64,000 nucleotides of DNA from Stenotrophomonas maltophilia R551-3 (GTDB lineage Bacteria; Pseudomonadota; Gammaproteobacteria; Xanthomonadales; Xanthomonadaceae), in assembly GCF_000020665.1 (NCBI RefSeq), contig NC_011071.1:2966501-3030500 (forward strand). The letters run 5' to 3'. The translations under genes were made by a program, and so were the position numbers. Numbering within the stretch: position 1 is the first letter of the stretch; each line of letters starts with the position of its first letter. The notes under the pieces were generated by a model that saw only the letters and a list, made by a program, of their open reading frames with translations, searched no databases and was not told the DNA's origin. Positions 1-8,530 of the stretch are shown here, piece by piece.

Positions 1-1
1 C

Positions 2-43
2 TGGAACCGGCTGGGCGCCGGGCTGCTGCCGCCGCTGCCGTAA
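2..43 (+). CDS. C-terminal end of an upstream gene (partial)
   Basis: The second frame is open from the window edge to a TAA at 41-43 and reads WNRLGAGLLPPLP at its end. Thirteen residues give no family. It is offered as the tail of a plus-strand gene because the next 240 bases hold only palindromic repeats, as is usual after a gene end here. Confidence 0.3.
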   Translation, partial: WNRLGAGLLPPLP

Positions 44-82
44 AGGGAGGCAAGCCGGGCCAGGCAGGTTCTGCAGCTGTTG

Positions 83-131
83 GTAGGTGTCGACCTTGGT
101 CGACACGGTAGATCCACGCCATGCGTGGATG
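83..131. repeat. Two GTAG-tipped palindromes (SMAG-like)
   Basis: Two short palindromes lie head to tail. 83-106 is GTAGGTGTCGACC then TTGGTCGACAC; 108-131 is GTAGATCCACG then CCATGCGTGGATG. Both begin with GTAG and fold into a stem with a tiny loop, the layout of the SMAG/REP family known from S. maltophilia. Confidence 0.8.
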
Positions 132-135
132 TGGT

Positions 136-224
136 GGGTCGGATCCCTTCGCATTACGAAGGGCTCTGACCCGATCCGGGCAGATGAGGTCAGAGCCCTT
201 TGCTCCGCAAAGGGATCTGACCCC
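136..224. repeat. Paired GGGTCAGA-type palindromes
   Basis: Two hairpins of a second family stand in opposite orientation: 136-172 (GGGTCGGATCCCTTCG ... CGAAGGGCTCTGACCC) and 188-224 (GGTCAGAGCCCTTTG CTCCG CAAAGGGATCTGACC). Each is self-complementary. In addition, the right arm of the first pairs with the left arm of the second (AAGGGCTCTGACC against GGTCAGAGCCCTT), so a single long cruciform is possible. They lack a GTAG tip. Confidence 0.75.
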
Positions 225-285
225 GGTGTCGGCCACACGGCTGCACTGACCCCATCTGCACGCGTCGGGCGCGCACAATACGCGC

Positions 286-2157
286 ATGCCTGCTACCCCC
301 ACCGCCGGCGCTGCCGCCGCGAAGAAGCCCAGCCTGCGACAACGCTTCAAGGCGATGCGCAACCTGCCACCGTTCCTGCGCATGGTCTGGAAGACCAGCC
401 CCACGCTCACCCTGGCCAGCCTTGGCCTGCGCCTGATCCGTGCGCTGCTGCCGGTGGCGATGCTCTACGTCGGCAAGCTGATCATCGACAGCGCCCTGCA
501 CCTGAGCCAGCACGACGCTGGCTTCCCGCCGCTGGGCGAGGCACTGTCCAGCGGCATACTGAATCCGCTGCTGGGCCTGCTGGCGCTGGAATTCGGCCTG
601 GCCATCGCCTCGGATCTGCTCGGCCGGCTGGTCAGCTACGCCGATGCCCTGCTCTCGGAGCTGTTCGCCAACGTCACCAGCATCCGGCTGATGGAGCACG
701 CTGCGACGCTGGATCTGGAGGATTTCGAAGACCCGGACCTGCAGGACAAGCTGGACCGAGCACGGCGCCAGACCATGGGCCGGATGAACCTGATGAGCCA
801 GTTGTTCGGCCAGGTACAGGACGCGATCACCGTGGCCAGCCTCGCCATCGGCCTGCTGGTCTATGCGCCGTGGCTGATCCTGCTGCTGGTGCTGGCGCTG
901 GTGCCGGCCTTCATCGGTGAATCGCACTTCAATGCGGCCGGCTACAGCCTCAACTTCCAGTGGACGCCGGAGCGCCGCCAGCTCGACTACCTGCGCCAGC
1001 TGGGTGCCAGCGTGGAAACGGCCAAGGAAGTGAAGATCTACAACCTGCATCGCTTCCTGGTGGAACGCTATCGCAGGTTGTCTGTAGCACTCTTCCAGGC
1101 CAACCGTGCACTGGCACGGCGGCGTGCGTTCTGGGGCACGCTGCTGGCTGCGCTGGGCACGCTGGGCTACTACACCGCGTACGCCTACATCGCGTGGCGC
1201 ACGGTGCGCGGCGACTTCTCGATCGGTGACCTGACCTTCCTCGCCGGCAGCTTCCTGCGCCTGCGCCAGCTGCTGGAAGGCCTGCTGATCGGTTTCTCGC
1301 AGGTGGCCAGCCAGGCGCTGTACCTGGATGACCTGTTCTCGTTCTTCCAGATCCAGCCGGAAATCCATTCGCGCGAGGGCGCGGTACGCGTGCCGCAGCC
1401 GATCCGCCAGGGCTTCGTGTTCGAGAACGTCGGCTTCCGCTACCCCGACGCCGAACAGTGGGCGGTACGCCACCTCGATTTCCAGCTGCAGGCCGGCGAA
1501 GTGCTGGCCCTGGTCGGCGAGAACGGCGCCGGCAAGACCACCCTGGTCAAGCTGCTGGCGCGGCTGTACGAACCGGACGAGGGCCGCATCCTGCTCGATG
1601 GCCGCGATCTGCGCGACTACGACCTGGACGACCTGCGCGCCAACCTCGGGGTGATCTTCCAGGACTTCGTGCGCTACAACCTCAGCGCCGGCGAGAACAT
1701 CGGCGTCGGCCAGGTCGAGGCGATGGACGATCAGGCACGCATCGCCGACGCCGCGCGGCGCGGCATGGCCGAGGAAGTGATCGACGACCTGCCCGGCGGC
1801 TACAACCAGCTGATTGGTCGCCGCTTCAAGCAGGGCGTGGACCTGTCCGGTGGCCAATGGCAGAAGATCGCCATCGCCCGTGCATGGATGCGCAATGCGC
1901 AGGTGATGATCCTGGATGAGCCAACGGCGGCGCTGGATGCGCGAAGTGAGTTCGAGGTGTTCCAGCGGTTCAGGGAACTGGCGGATAATCGCACCGCAGT
2001 GCTGATTTCCCACCGCTTTTCCTCGGTACGCATGGCTGATCGCATCCTGGTGCTGGCCGATGGCCGGATCGAGGCCAGCGGCACCCACGAGCAGCTGATG
2101 GCCGAGGGCGGTCGTTATGCCGAGCTGTTCGAGCTGCAGGCGGCCGGTTACCGCTGA
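286..2157 (+). CDS. ABC exporter, fused membrane and ATPase domains
   Basis: A half-transporter of 623 aa that should work as a homodimer in the inner membrane, exporting a lipid, peptide or drug. The N-terminal half carries hydrophobic segments, for instance residues about 45-65 and 185-212. The C-terminal half is a full ATPase: Walker A GENGAGKT near residue 411, signature LSGGQWQK near 520, Walker B VMILDEPTAALD near 540, and the switch histidine in ISHRFSS. Family: MsbA/multidrug type by architecture; the substrate cannot be told. No clear ribosome site precedes the ATG. It stands alone, with repeats upstream and a Fur-like box just downstream that belongs to the next gene. Confidence 0.9.
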   Translation: MPATPTAGAAAAKKPSLRQRFKAMRNLPPFLRMVWKTSPTLTLASLGLRLIRALLPVAMLYVGKLIIDSALHLSQHDAGFPPLGEALSSGILNPLLGLLALEFGLAIASDLLGRLVSYADALLSELFANVTSIRLMEHAATLDLEDFEDPDLQDKLDRARRQTMGRMNLMSQLFGQVQDAITVASLAIGLLVYAPWLILLLVLALVPAFIGESHFNAAGYSLNFQWTPERRQLDYLRQLGASVETAKEVKIYNLHRFLVERYRRLSVALFQANRALARRRAFWGTLLAALGTLGYYTAYAYIAWRTVRGDFSIGDLTFLAGSFLRLRQLLEGLLIGFSQVASQALYLDDLFSFFQIQPEIHSREGAVRVPQPIRQGFVFENVGFRYPDAEQWAVRHLDFQLQAGEVLALVGENGAGKTTLVKLLARLYEPDEGRILLDGRDLRDYDLDDLRANLGVIFQDFVRYNLSAGENIGVGQVEAMDDQARIADAARRGMAEEVIDDLPGGYNQLIGRRFKQGVDLSGGQWQKIAIARAWMRNAQVMILDEPTAALDARSEFEVFQRFRELADNRTAVLISHRFSSVRMADRILVLADGRIEASGTHEQLMAEGGRYAELFELQAAGYR

Positions 2158-2177
2158 GAACGCCTCTCGTTCCGCCT

Positions 2178-2196
2178 AATGAGAACCTGTCTCATT
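2178..2196. promoter_or_regulatory. Fur-like box at the fpr promoter
   Basis: AATGAGAACCTGTCTCATT is a 19-bp near-perfect palindrome with 7-bp arms AATGAGA/TCTCATT. It matches the layout of Fur boxes rich in GAGAAT. It overlaps a possible -35 (ATGAGA, 2179-2184) that stands 17 bp from a good -10 (TAGAAT, 2202-2207), so occupancy would block transcription of fpr. Fur as the binder is inferred. Confidence 0.5.
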
Positions 2197-2236
2197 TGAG
2201 ATAGAATCACCCCGACGACTTCCGATAGATACGCCC

Positions 2237-3016
2237 ATGTCCTCCGCTTTTGGCGCCGAAACGGTGCTTGAGGTCCGTCATTGGACCGATGCCTACTTCA
2301 GCTTCACCCTCACCCGCGACAGCGGTTTCCGCTTCGAGAACGGCCAGTTCGTGATGATCGGCCTGGAAACCGAGGCGCGGCCGCTGCTGCGTGCGTATTC
2401 CATCGCCAGCGCCAACTGGGAAGAGCATCTGGAGTTCTTCAGCATCAAGGTGCAGGACGGCCCGTTGACCTCGCGCCTGCAGCACATCAAGCCGGGTGAC
2501 AAGGTGCTGGTCGGCAAGAAGCCCACCGGCACCCTGCTGATCAGCGATCTGCACCCCGGCAAGAACCTGTATCTGCTGGGCACCGGCACCGGCATGGCGC
2601 CGTGGCTGTCGGTCATCAAGGACCCGGAAACCTACGAGCGCTTCGAGAAGGTGATCCTCTGCCACGGCGTGCGCTACGAGAAGGATCTGGCCTACCGCGA
2701 CTATTTCGAGAAGGAACTGCGCGAGCATGAGTTCCTGGGCGAGATGATCGGCGACAAGCTGCTGTACTACCCGGCCGTCACCCGCGAGCCGTTCGCCAAC
2801 CAGGGCCGCCTGACCCAGCTGATGGCAAGCGGCGAGATGCAGCGCACCCTCGGCCTGCCGGAGCTGAGCCCGGAGAACGACCGCGCGATGATCTGCGGCA
2901 GCCCGCAGATGCTGGCCGACCTGCGCAGCGTGCTCGATGCCCGTGGCTTCCAGGTCTCGCCGCGTATCGGCCAGCCGGGCCACTACGTGTTCGAGCGCGC
3001 GTTCGTCGAGAAGTAA
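2237..3016 (+). CDS. fpr: Ferredoxin--NADP reductase
   Basis: A 259-aa cytosolic flavoenzyme moving electrons between NADPH and ferredoxin or flavodoxin. The FAD-binding motif RAYSIAS is at residues 52-58, the NADP loop GTGTGMAPWLS near 115-125, and a CGSP motif near 224. The C-terminus ends FVEK, as in the Azotobacter/Pseudomonas Fpr subclass. Length is normal. In pseudomonads such enzymes drive iron release from bacterioferritin through Bfd and support oxidative stress defence. The Fur-like box in its promoter fits an iron role. The gene ends 3 bp before a 66-bp perfect palindrome. Confidence 0.93.
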   Translation: MSSAFGAETVLEVRHWTDAYFSFTLTRDSGFRFENGQFVMIGLETEARPLLRAYSIASANWEEHLEFFSIKVQDGPLTSRLQHIKPGDKVLVGKKPTGTLLISDLHPGKNLYLLGTGTGMAPWLSVIKDPETYERFEKVILCHGVRYEKDLAYRDYFEKELREHEFLGEMIGDKLLYYPAVTREPFANQGRLTQLMASGEMQRTLGLPELSPENDRAMICGSPQMLADLRSVLDARGFQVSPRIGQPGHYVFERAFVEK

Positions 3017-3019
3017 GCA

Positions 3020-3085
3020 AAAAAGGGGACGGAGGGGATTAAGTCGTTTGTGCACAAACGACTTAATCCCCTCCGTCCCCTTTTT
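3020..3085. repeat. 66-bp perfect palindrome, possible two-way terminator
   Basis: A palindrome with 33-bp arms, no mismatch and no spacer; its centre is TGCA at 3051-3054. Arms start AAAAAGGGGACGGAGGGG and end with the complementary CCCCTCCGTCCCCTTTTT, so either strand folds into a hairpin followed by U5. It fills the gap between convergent fpr and the peroxidase gene. A diverged copy lies at 40717-40801, which marks it as a dispersed repeat and not only a terminator. Confidence 0.85.
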
Positions 3086-3094
3086 GGGTTCATC

Positions 3095-3574
3095 TCACAG
3101 CAGCGCTTCGATCTCGCCGCGCAGCTGCTCCGGCCTGGTGGTGGGCGCATGCCGCGACACCACCTGCCCCTGGCGGTCGACCAGGAACTTGCTGAAATTC
3201 CACTTGATGCGGGCACTGCCCAGCAGGCCGCGCTTCTCGCGTGACAGCCACGCCCACAACGGGTCAGCCCCCTCGCCGTTGACCTCGATCTTCTCCGACA
3301 GCGGGAAGCTGACCGGGTAGTCCAGCGAACAGAACTGTCGGATCTGTGCCGCGTCGCCCGGTTCCTGTGCACCGAACTGGTTGCACGGGAAGCCGATCAC
3401 CACCAGGCCGCGCTCGCGATACTCCTGCCACAACTGTTCCAGCCCGGTGTACTGCGGGGTGAAGCCACAACGGCTGGCGACATTGACCAGCAGCAATGGG
3501 TGCCCCTGGTACCGGGCCAGGGCCTGGGGCTGGCCGTCGAGGTCGCGGAAGCTGAAATCGTAGGCGGTGGTCAT
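3095..3574 (-). CDS. Glutathione peroxidase family protein
   Basis: A 159-aa thiol peroxidase that reduces hydrogen peroxide or lipid peroxides with thioredoxin or glutathione. The catalytic cysteine is Cys36 in NVASRCGFTPQY. The second signature GFPCNQFGAQEPG spans residues 61-73 and supplies the active-site Gln/Asn region, and the tryptophan of IKWNFSKFLV follows. It is the cysteine, not selenocysteine, form, and has no signal peptide, so it is probably cytosolic. Start chosen at MTTAYDF, where family homology begins; the frame stays open 23 codons upstream. Confidence 0.93.
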   Translation of the reverse strand: MTTAYDFSFRDLDGQPQALARYQGHPLLLVNVASRCGFTPQYTGLEQLWQEYRERGLVVIGFPCNQFGAQEPGDAAQIRQFCSLDYPVSFPLSEKIEVNGEGADPLWAWLSREKRGLLGSARIKWNFSKFLVDRQGQVVSRHAPTTRPEQLRGEIEALL

Positions 3575-3704
3575 GGCAGCGGGCCGTGGGCGGTGAATGC
3601 ATGGTACCCGCGCCCGGCCCAGGCAACATGCCTTTTGACACAAGTGCCGGCGCGCCGGGCCGGGTTACCCTCGGGCCCTTGTTTGCCTTACCGGAGTTCC
3701 TACC

Positions 3705-5873
3705 TTGACCACTCGCCTTGCCCTTGCCGTGGCCATGTCCCTCGGCCTTGCCCTGCCCGCCTTCTCGGCCGGCGCCGCCACCCCGGCTGCCATCATCCAT
3801 GCCCAGCAGGCCAATCCGTTCTTCGCCGAAAGCCCGCTGCCGCTGCATTTCCCGCAGTTCGACAAGATCAAGGACAGCGACTTCGCCCCGGCCTTCGACG
3901 CCGGCATGGCGCAGCAGCTGAAGGAAGTGGAGGCGATCGCCAACAACAAGGCCAAGCCGACCTTCGACAACACCATCATCGCCCTGGAAAAGAGCGGTGA
4001 CATCCTCGACCGTGCGACCACCGTGTTCTTCAGCCTGGTCGGCGCCGACACCAACGACACCCGGAAGAAGCTGCAGGCCGACTACTCGGCGAAGTTCGCC
4101 GCGCACAGCGATGCGATAGCGCTGAACGGCAAGCTGTTCGCCCGCATCCAGGCGCTGTATGACAGCCGCACCACCCTGGGCCTGGACGCCGAAGGCGTGC
4201 GCCTGGTCGAGAAGTACTACGACAACTACGTGCGCGCCGGCGCCAAGCTGTCCGAGGCTGACAAGACCAAGCTGAAGGAAATGAACGCCGAACTGGCCAA
4301 CCTGGGCACCAAGTTCAGCCAGAACGTGCAGTCGGAAGTGAACGCTTCGGCGATCACCGTTGACGACGTCAAGGAGCTGGACGGCCTGTCCAAGGAGCAG
4401 ATCGCTGCCGCCGCCGAAGCCGCCAAGGCTCGTGGCCTGGAAGGCAAGTACGTGATCACCCTGCTCAACACCACCGGCCAGCCGCCGCTGACCAACCTGG
4501 CCAACCGCGCCCTGCGCCAGAAGATCTACGAAGCCTCGACCACCCGCGGCAGCCGCGGCGGTGAGTTCGACAACACCGCGCTGGTCTCGCGCATCATGCA
4601 GCTGCGCGCCGACAAGGCCAAGCTGATGGGCTTCCCGAACTTTGCCGCCTACAACCTGACCAACCAGACCGCCAAGACCCCCGAAGCGGTCAATGCGATG
4701 CTGGGCAAGCTGGCCCCGGCCGCCGTGGCCAATGCCAAGCGCGAAGCCGCCGACCTGCAGGCGATGATCGACAAGGAACAGAAGGCCGCGCGCAAGCCGA
4801 CCTTCCAGCTGGAACCGTGGGACTGGGCCTTCTACAGCGAGAAGGTGCGCCAGGCCAAGTACAACTTCGACGAGTCGCAGCTGAAGCCGTACTTCGAGAT
4901 GAAGAACGTGCTGGAGAACGGCGTGTTCTACGCCGCCGGCCAGGAATTCGGCCTGACCTTCAAGCAGCGCACCGACCTGCCGGTCTACCACGATGACGTC
5001 ACCGTCTACGACGTGTTCGACGCTGACGGCAGCCAGCTGGCGATCTTCATCTTCGACCCGTATGCACGCGCCTCCAAGCGCGGCGGTGCGTGGATGAACT
5101 CCTACGTCTCGCAGTCCAAGCTGACCGGCTTCAAGCCGGTGGTCGCCAACCACCTGAACATCCCGAAGCCGCCGGCCGGCCAGCCGACCCTGCTGACCTG
5201 GGATGAGGTGAACACCACCTTCCACGAGTTCGGCCACGCCCTGCACGGCATGTTCTCCAACGTGAAGTACCCGTACTTCTCGGGCACTTCGGTGCCGCGT
5301 GACTTCGTCGAGTTCCCCTCGCAGGTCAACGAAATGTGGTCGGATAATCCGGTCATCCTGAAGAACTACGCCAAGCACTACCAGAATGGTTCGGCGATGC
5401 CGCAGGCACTGCTGGACAAGGTGCTGGCCGCTGCCAAGTTCAACCAGGGCTTTGCCACCACCGAGTACCTGGGTGCGGCCATGCTTGATCAGCGCTGGCA
5501 CCAGATCGGCGCCGACCAGGTGCCGGCCGCCAAGGACGTGATGGCCTTCGAGCGCGCCGCGCTGGAGAAGGACGGCATCTACTACGCGCCGGTCCCGCCC
5601 CGCTACAAGACCCCGTACTTCAGCCACATCATGGGCGGCTACTCGGCCGGCTACTACGCCTACATCTGGTCGGAAGTGCTCGACGCCAACACCCAGAAGT
5701 GGTTCAAGGACAACGGCGGCCTGAGCCGCAAGAACGGCGACCACTTCCGCGCCACCCTGCTGTCCAAGGGCGGCAGCGTGGATGCCATGCAGCTGTTCCG
5801 CGATTTCGCCGGCCACGAGCCGCAGATCGAACCGCTGCTGGAAAAGCGTGGCCTGACCGGCGCCGGCAACTGA
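3705..5873 (+). CDS. dcp: M3 peptidase, dipeptidyl carboxypeptidase type
   Basis: A zinc metallopeptidase of 722 aa that removes C-terminal dipeptides. The zinc motif is HEFGHALHGMF, with His507, Glu508 and His511; the third ligand should be the Glu of the downstream EFPSQVNEMW stretch. The first 25 residues are a signal peptide (RLALAVAMSLGLALPAFSAG), so the enzyme acts in the periplasm, unlike the cytosolic E. coli Dcp. Start: TTG at 3705 with GGAG nine bases upstream; ATG at 3735 would cut into the signal peptide. Oligopeptidase A is the main alternative name, but the signal peptide favours Dcp. Confidence 0.9.
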   Translation: MTTRLALAVAMSLGLALPAFSAGAATPAAIIHAQQANPFFAESPLPLHFPQFDKIKDSDFAPAFDAGMAQQLKEVEAIANNKAKPTFDNTIIALEKSGDILDRATTVFFSLVGADTNDTRKKLQADYSAKFAAHSDAIALNGKLFARIQALYDSRTTLGLDAEGVRLVEKYYDNYVRAGAKLSEADKTKLKEMNAELANLGTKFSQNVQSEVNASAITVDDVKELDGLSKEQIAAAAEAAKARGLEGKYVITLLNTTGQPPLTNLANRALRQKIYEASTTRGSRGGEFDNTALVSRIMQLRADKAKLMGFPNFAAYNLTNQTAKTPEAVNAMLGKLAPAAVANAKREAADLQAMIDKEQKAARKPTFQLEPWDWAFYSEKVRQAKYNFDESQLKPYFEMKNVLENGVFYAAGQEFGLTFKQRTDLPVYHDDVTVYDVFDADGSQLAIFIFDPYARASKRGGAWMNSYVSQSKLTGFKPVVANHLNIPKPPAGQPTLLTWDEVNTTFHEFGHALHGMFSNVKYPYFSGTSVPRDFVEFPSQVNEMWSDNPVILKNYAKHYQNGSAMPQALLDKVLAAAKFNQGFATTEYLGAAMLDQRWHQIGADQVPAAKDVMAFERAALEKDGIYYAPVPPRYKTPYFSHIMGGYSAGYYAYIWSEVLDANTQKWFKDNGGLSRKNGDHFRATLLSKGGSVDAMQLFRDFAGHEPQIEPLLEKRGLTGAGN

Positions 5874-5897
5874 TCGCCCGCGCGGTAGCCTGAAACG

Positions 5898-5927
5898 AAA
5901 ACCGCCCGGGAGACCGGGCGGTTTTTT
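5898..5927 (+). terminator. Intrinsic terminator after dcp
   Basis: A stem ACCGCCCGG/CCGGGCGGT with loop GAGA is followed by six T and preceded by A4, 25 bp after the dcp stop. Confidence 0.9.
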
Positions 5928-5934
5928 GTTGGGG

Positions 5935-5958
5935 CATCCACGCATGGCGTGGATCTAC
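5935..5958. repeat. SMAG-like palindrome, inverted orientation
   Basis: CATCCACGCATGGCGTGGAT followed by CTAC, the complement of GTAG. It is nearly identical to copies at 108-131 and 18102-18125 and sits between convergent dcp and the methyltransferase gene. Confidence 0.75.
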
Positions 5959-5964
5959 TGGCTG

Positions 5965-7080
5965 TCAACGCGGCGCCACGTACCCACCCGGCACGCCCTC
6001 CGGCGACAGCACCAGCTGCCACAGCTGCGCGTGCCGGCAACGGAAGGTGGCCATCGACCCGGCCAGGTAGAAGCGCCACATGCGGCGGAAATGCTCGTCG
6101 TAACGTTCGTCCAGCCGCGGCCACGCTGCTTCCACGTTCCGCCGCCAGGCCTGCAGGGTCAGGTCGTAGTCGGTGCCGAAGTTGTGCCAGTCCTCCAGCA
6201 CGAAACGGCCTTCGAACGCCTTTGTGATCTGCACCGCCGATGGCAGCATCGAGTTGGGGAAGATGTATCGCGCGATCCAAGGATCGGTGCGATGCCGCGA
6301 AATGTTGGTGCCGATGCTGTGCAACAGCAGCAGGCCGCGTGACGACAGGCAGCGCCTGGCCACCTCGAAGAAGCTGGCGTAGTTCTTGTCGCCGACGTGT
6401 TCGAACATGCCGATCGAGAAAATCGCATCGAACGGCTCGTCCAGTTCACGGTAGTCCTGCAGGCGGATCTCGATCGGCAGGCCGGCGCATAGTTCGCGCG
6501 CGAACTCGGCCTGTTCCTGCGAAATGGTCACGCCGACACCGCTGACGCCGTAGCGCTCGGCGGCAAACTTCAGCGCTTCGCCCCAGCCGCAACCGATATC
6601 CAGCACACGCTGGCCCGGGCGCAGGCCCAGCTTGCGGCAGACCAGGTCGAGCTTGGCTTCCTGCGCAGCGTCGAGATCGCCGGCATTGCGCCAGTAGCCA
6701 CAGCTATAGACCAGGCGCTGGCCCAGCATGGCCTGGTAGAGATCATTGCCGAGGTCGTAGTGGCGGCGGCCCACCTCGTAGCTGCCCTGTCCCACCTGCA
6801 GGTTGAACAGGCGCGCTTTCAGTGCATCGGCCACTTCGCGCCAACCGTGCACCCGTTCGTCCAGGTGCGCCTGCATCAGGTGGACAAGGAAGTCGTCCAG
6901 GACGTTGGCATCCCACCAACCGTCCATGTAGCTCTCGCCGAGGCCAAGCGAGCCGTGCGCCATGACCCGCGCGAAGAAGCGCGGGTCATGCACCTGGATA
7001 TCCTGTGGCTGGGTACCGCCGATGCGGACCCCGGCTTCCTGCAGCAGGCCGGCAACCCGCTCCTGCAACCCTGTATCCAC
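5965..7080 (-). CDS. Cyclopropane-fatty-acyl-phospholipid synthase family protein
   Basis: A 371-aa SAM-dependent methyltransferase expected to add a methylene bridge to unsaturated acyl chains of membrane lipids. SAM motif VLDIGCGWG is at residues 159-167; the family motif RRHYDLGNDLY precedes it at about 105-115, and IGMFEHVGDKNY follows. Length is near the family norm. Start: GTG at 7080, because a strong AGGAGG lies 6-8 bases upstream; there is no ATG nearby. It begins 19 bp after the stop of the DUF3298-type gene, so the two probably share a transcript. Whether it makes cyclopropanes or methylates another lipid cannot be told. Confidence 0.85.
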   Translation of the reverse strand: MDTGLQERVAGLLQEAGVRIGGTQPQDIQVHDPRFFARVMAHGSLGLGESYMDGWWDANVLDDFLVHLMQAHLDERVHGWREVADALKARLFNLQVGQGSYEVGRRHYDLGNDLYQAMLGQRLVYSCGYWRNAGDLDAAQEAKLDLVCRKLGLRPGQRVLDIGCGWGEALKFAAERYGVSGVGVTISQEQAEFARELCAGLPIEIRLQDYRELDEPFDAIFSIGMFEHVGDKNYASFFEVARRCLSSRGLLLLHSIGTNISRHRTDPWIARYIFPNSMLPSAVQITKAFEGRFVLEDWHNFGTDYDLTLQAWRRNVEAAWPRLDERYDEHFRRMWRFYLAGSMATFRCRHAQLWQLVLSPEGVPGGYVAPR

Positions 7081-7099
7081 GCCACCTCCTCGACTGCGG

Positions 7100-7954
7100 T
7101 CAACCGCGTGCGAACAGCTCCACGTAGTCCTTGGCCACGTGCGGCAACAGCACCGCCGCCGGTACATCGGCGGTCTGGGTGCCGTCCGAGTATGGACCCA
7201 CCTGGTACGGCGGGAAAACAAAGCGCAGCGCGGTGATCTGCCCCTTGTCGTCGGTGAGCGGCTGGAACTGGCTGAAATTGTCGGCCTGCGGGCCGGTGCC
7301 GTCGGCAATCATGCGCGATGCGTTGCGCAGCGATTCCTGCAGCTGGGCCGGGTCCATGTCCTCACCACTGAGGCGGGTCGCCACGCGTTCGCGCAGCTGG
7401 TCGGCGACGAAGTCACTGATCGCCTTCCAGCCCTTGGCATCGGCCACCAGCTTTTCGGCGCTGAGCATCTGCTGGTGCTGCGGCAGCCACACGAAGCGCG
7501 CCACCAGCGGCTCACCGTGGGCGCCACCGGTATAACGGCTGCCATCGGCACTGACCACCACCAGCTGCGGGGTTTCCAGCAGCTTCTCGAAGCTCAGCGA
7601 CAGCTCGTAGGGCATGGTCGGCTTGTCGTTGCCCAGCCCGTCCAGCGCCTGCTGCAGATCGCTGCGTGCATTGGTGGCGTAGCCTTGCAGCGCGCGCGCC
7701 AGGCCCGGGTAACGGTCGATGCCGGCCGGATAGCTGATGCCCACCACTTCGCGCTCGTTGTTCTCGATCACATCGCGCAGGTCCAGCGGCGCTTCCGCAG
7801 CCGGCGTTTCACCTGCCGCAGTGGCCTCGGCGGCAGGCGCCGCGTCGGTCGCCGCTGCCGGCTCGCTTTCACGCTGGCAACCGGCCAGCAACAGCACGCC
7901 CACCACGCCGGCCAGCACGCTGCCGTGCAGTGGCCGGTTGTTTCCAATCTTCAT
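7100..7954 (-). CDS. DUF3298/RsiV-like lipoprotein
   Basis: A 284-aa envelope protein. The N-terminus is a lipoprotein signal with lipobox LLAGC (Cys26), then an Ala/Glu-rich linker to about residue 65. The folded part carries SRYTGGAHGEP and TALRFVFPPYQVGPYSDG, features of the DUF4163/DUF3298 family, which includes the anti-sigma factor RsiV that senses lysozyme. No cytoplasmic anti-sigma domain is present, so it is not itself an anti-sigma factor. Start at ATG 7954, with AGGGGA upstream. It leads the cyclopropane synthase-like gene. Confidence 0.75.
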   Translation of the reverse strand: MKIGNNRPLHGSVLAGVVGVLLLAGCQRESEPAAATDAAPAAEATAAGETPAAEAPLDLRDVIENNEREVVGISYPAGIDRYPGLARALQGYATNARSDLQQALDGLGNDKPTMPYELSLSFEKLLETPQLVVVSADGSRYTGGAHGEPLVARFVWLPQHQQMLSAEKLVADAKGWKAISDFVADQLRERVATRLSGEDMDPAQLQESLRNASRMIADGTGPQADNFSQFQPLTDDKGQITALRFVFPPYQVGPYSDGTQTADVPAAVLLPHVAKDYVELFARG

Positions 7955-8018
7955 CGGGATCCCCTGTTCATGTTTGTACATCATCGCCTGCCATGGCTGA
8001 AGCGTGACCCGCTGGCGT

Positions 8019-8321
8019 TCAGCCAACGAGCAGGTCGTGATACTCCTCGTGCCGCTGCAGGAAGGCCTCGGCGTACGAACACGCCGGCACTACCTTGTAC
8101 TTCTGTTCGCGGGCGAAACGCAGCGCGACGCGGGTCAACTCACCGGCAATGCCACGGCCGGCGATCGGCTCGGGGACTTCGGTGTGGGTGATGACCATGC
8201 GCCTGCGCTTGATCTGGTAGTCGAGCACCGCCAGCTGTCCTCGCACGCGGGCGGTGAAGCGGTGGCTGGCCAGATCATGTTCGACCTCGTAGGCCAGACC
8301 GGGGGGCGTGACCGAAGCCAT
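8019..8321 (-). CDS. Small GNAT-like N-acetyltransferase (NATD1/YjdJ type)
   Basis: A 100-aa protein with the compact acetyl-CoA-binding loop AGRGIAGEL (residues about 53-61) and the C-terminal PACSYAEAFLQRHEEYHDLL pattern of the NATD1/YjdJ domain. Substrates of this family are mostly unknown. It is monocistronic by spacing: 64 bp upstream of the lipoprotein gene on the same strand, so readthrough is possible. Confidence 0.8.
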   Translation of the reverse strand: MASVTPPGLAYEVEHDLASHRFTARVRGQLAVLDYQIKRRRMVITHTEVPEPIAGRGIAGELTRVALRFAREQKYKVVPACSYAEAFLQRHEEYHDLLVG

Positions 8322-8530
8322 GGAGCTGTCTCCTGCGACGACTGCGTGGATGGTGCGCAGCCGGGCGCCATGATCGCGTGAAGCCTGAACAGGGGCAAGT
8401 CCGATCCATTCACGTCAGTTCCCGACCCTCAAGCTGGAGGGCGGGCGGCCGCTATCGCATGTGGAGGGGTACGGCCAGGCTGGCACGACCCTTGCGACCG
8501 TTGACCATGCGCACCACCGTGGAGGCTCCC

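Noticed and set aside
3264..5945. 893-codon open frame on the minus strand across the dcp gene
   Set aside because: It lies antisense to a strongly supported metallopeptidase, is rich in Val/Gly/Leu/Gln/His as expected from the complement of GC-rich codons, and shows no motif or ribosome site.
8378..8530. N-terminal extension of the 53-aa gene
   Set aside because: Open frame but Arg/Pro-rich and without ribosome site, whereas GGAGG stands before ATG 8531.
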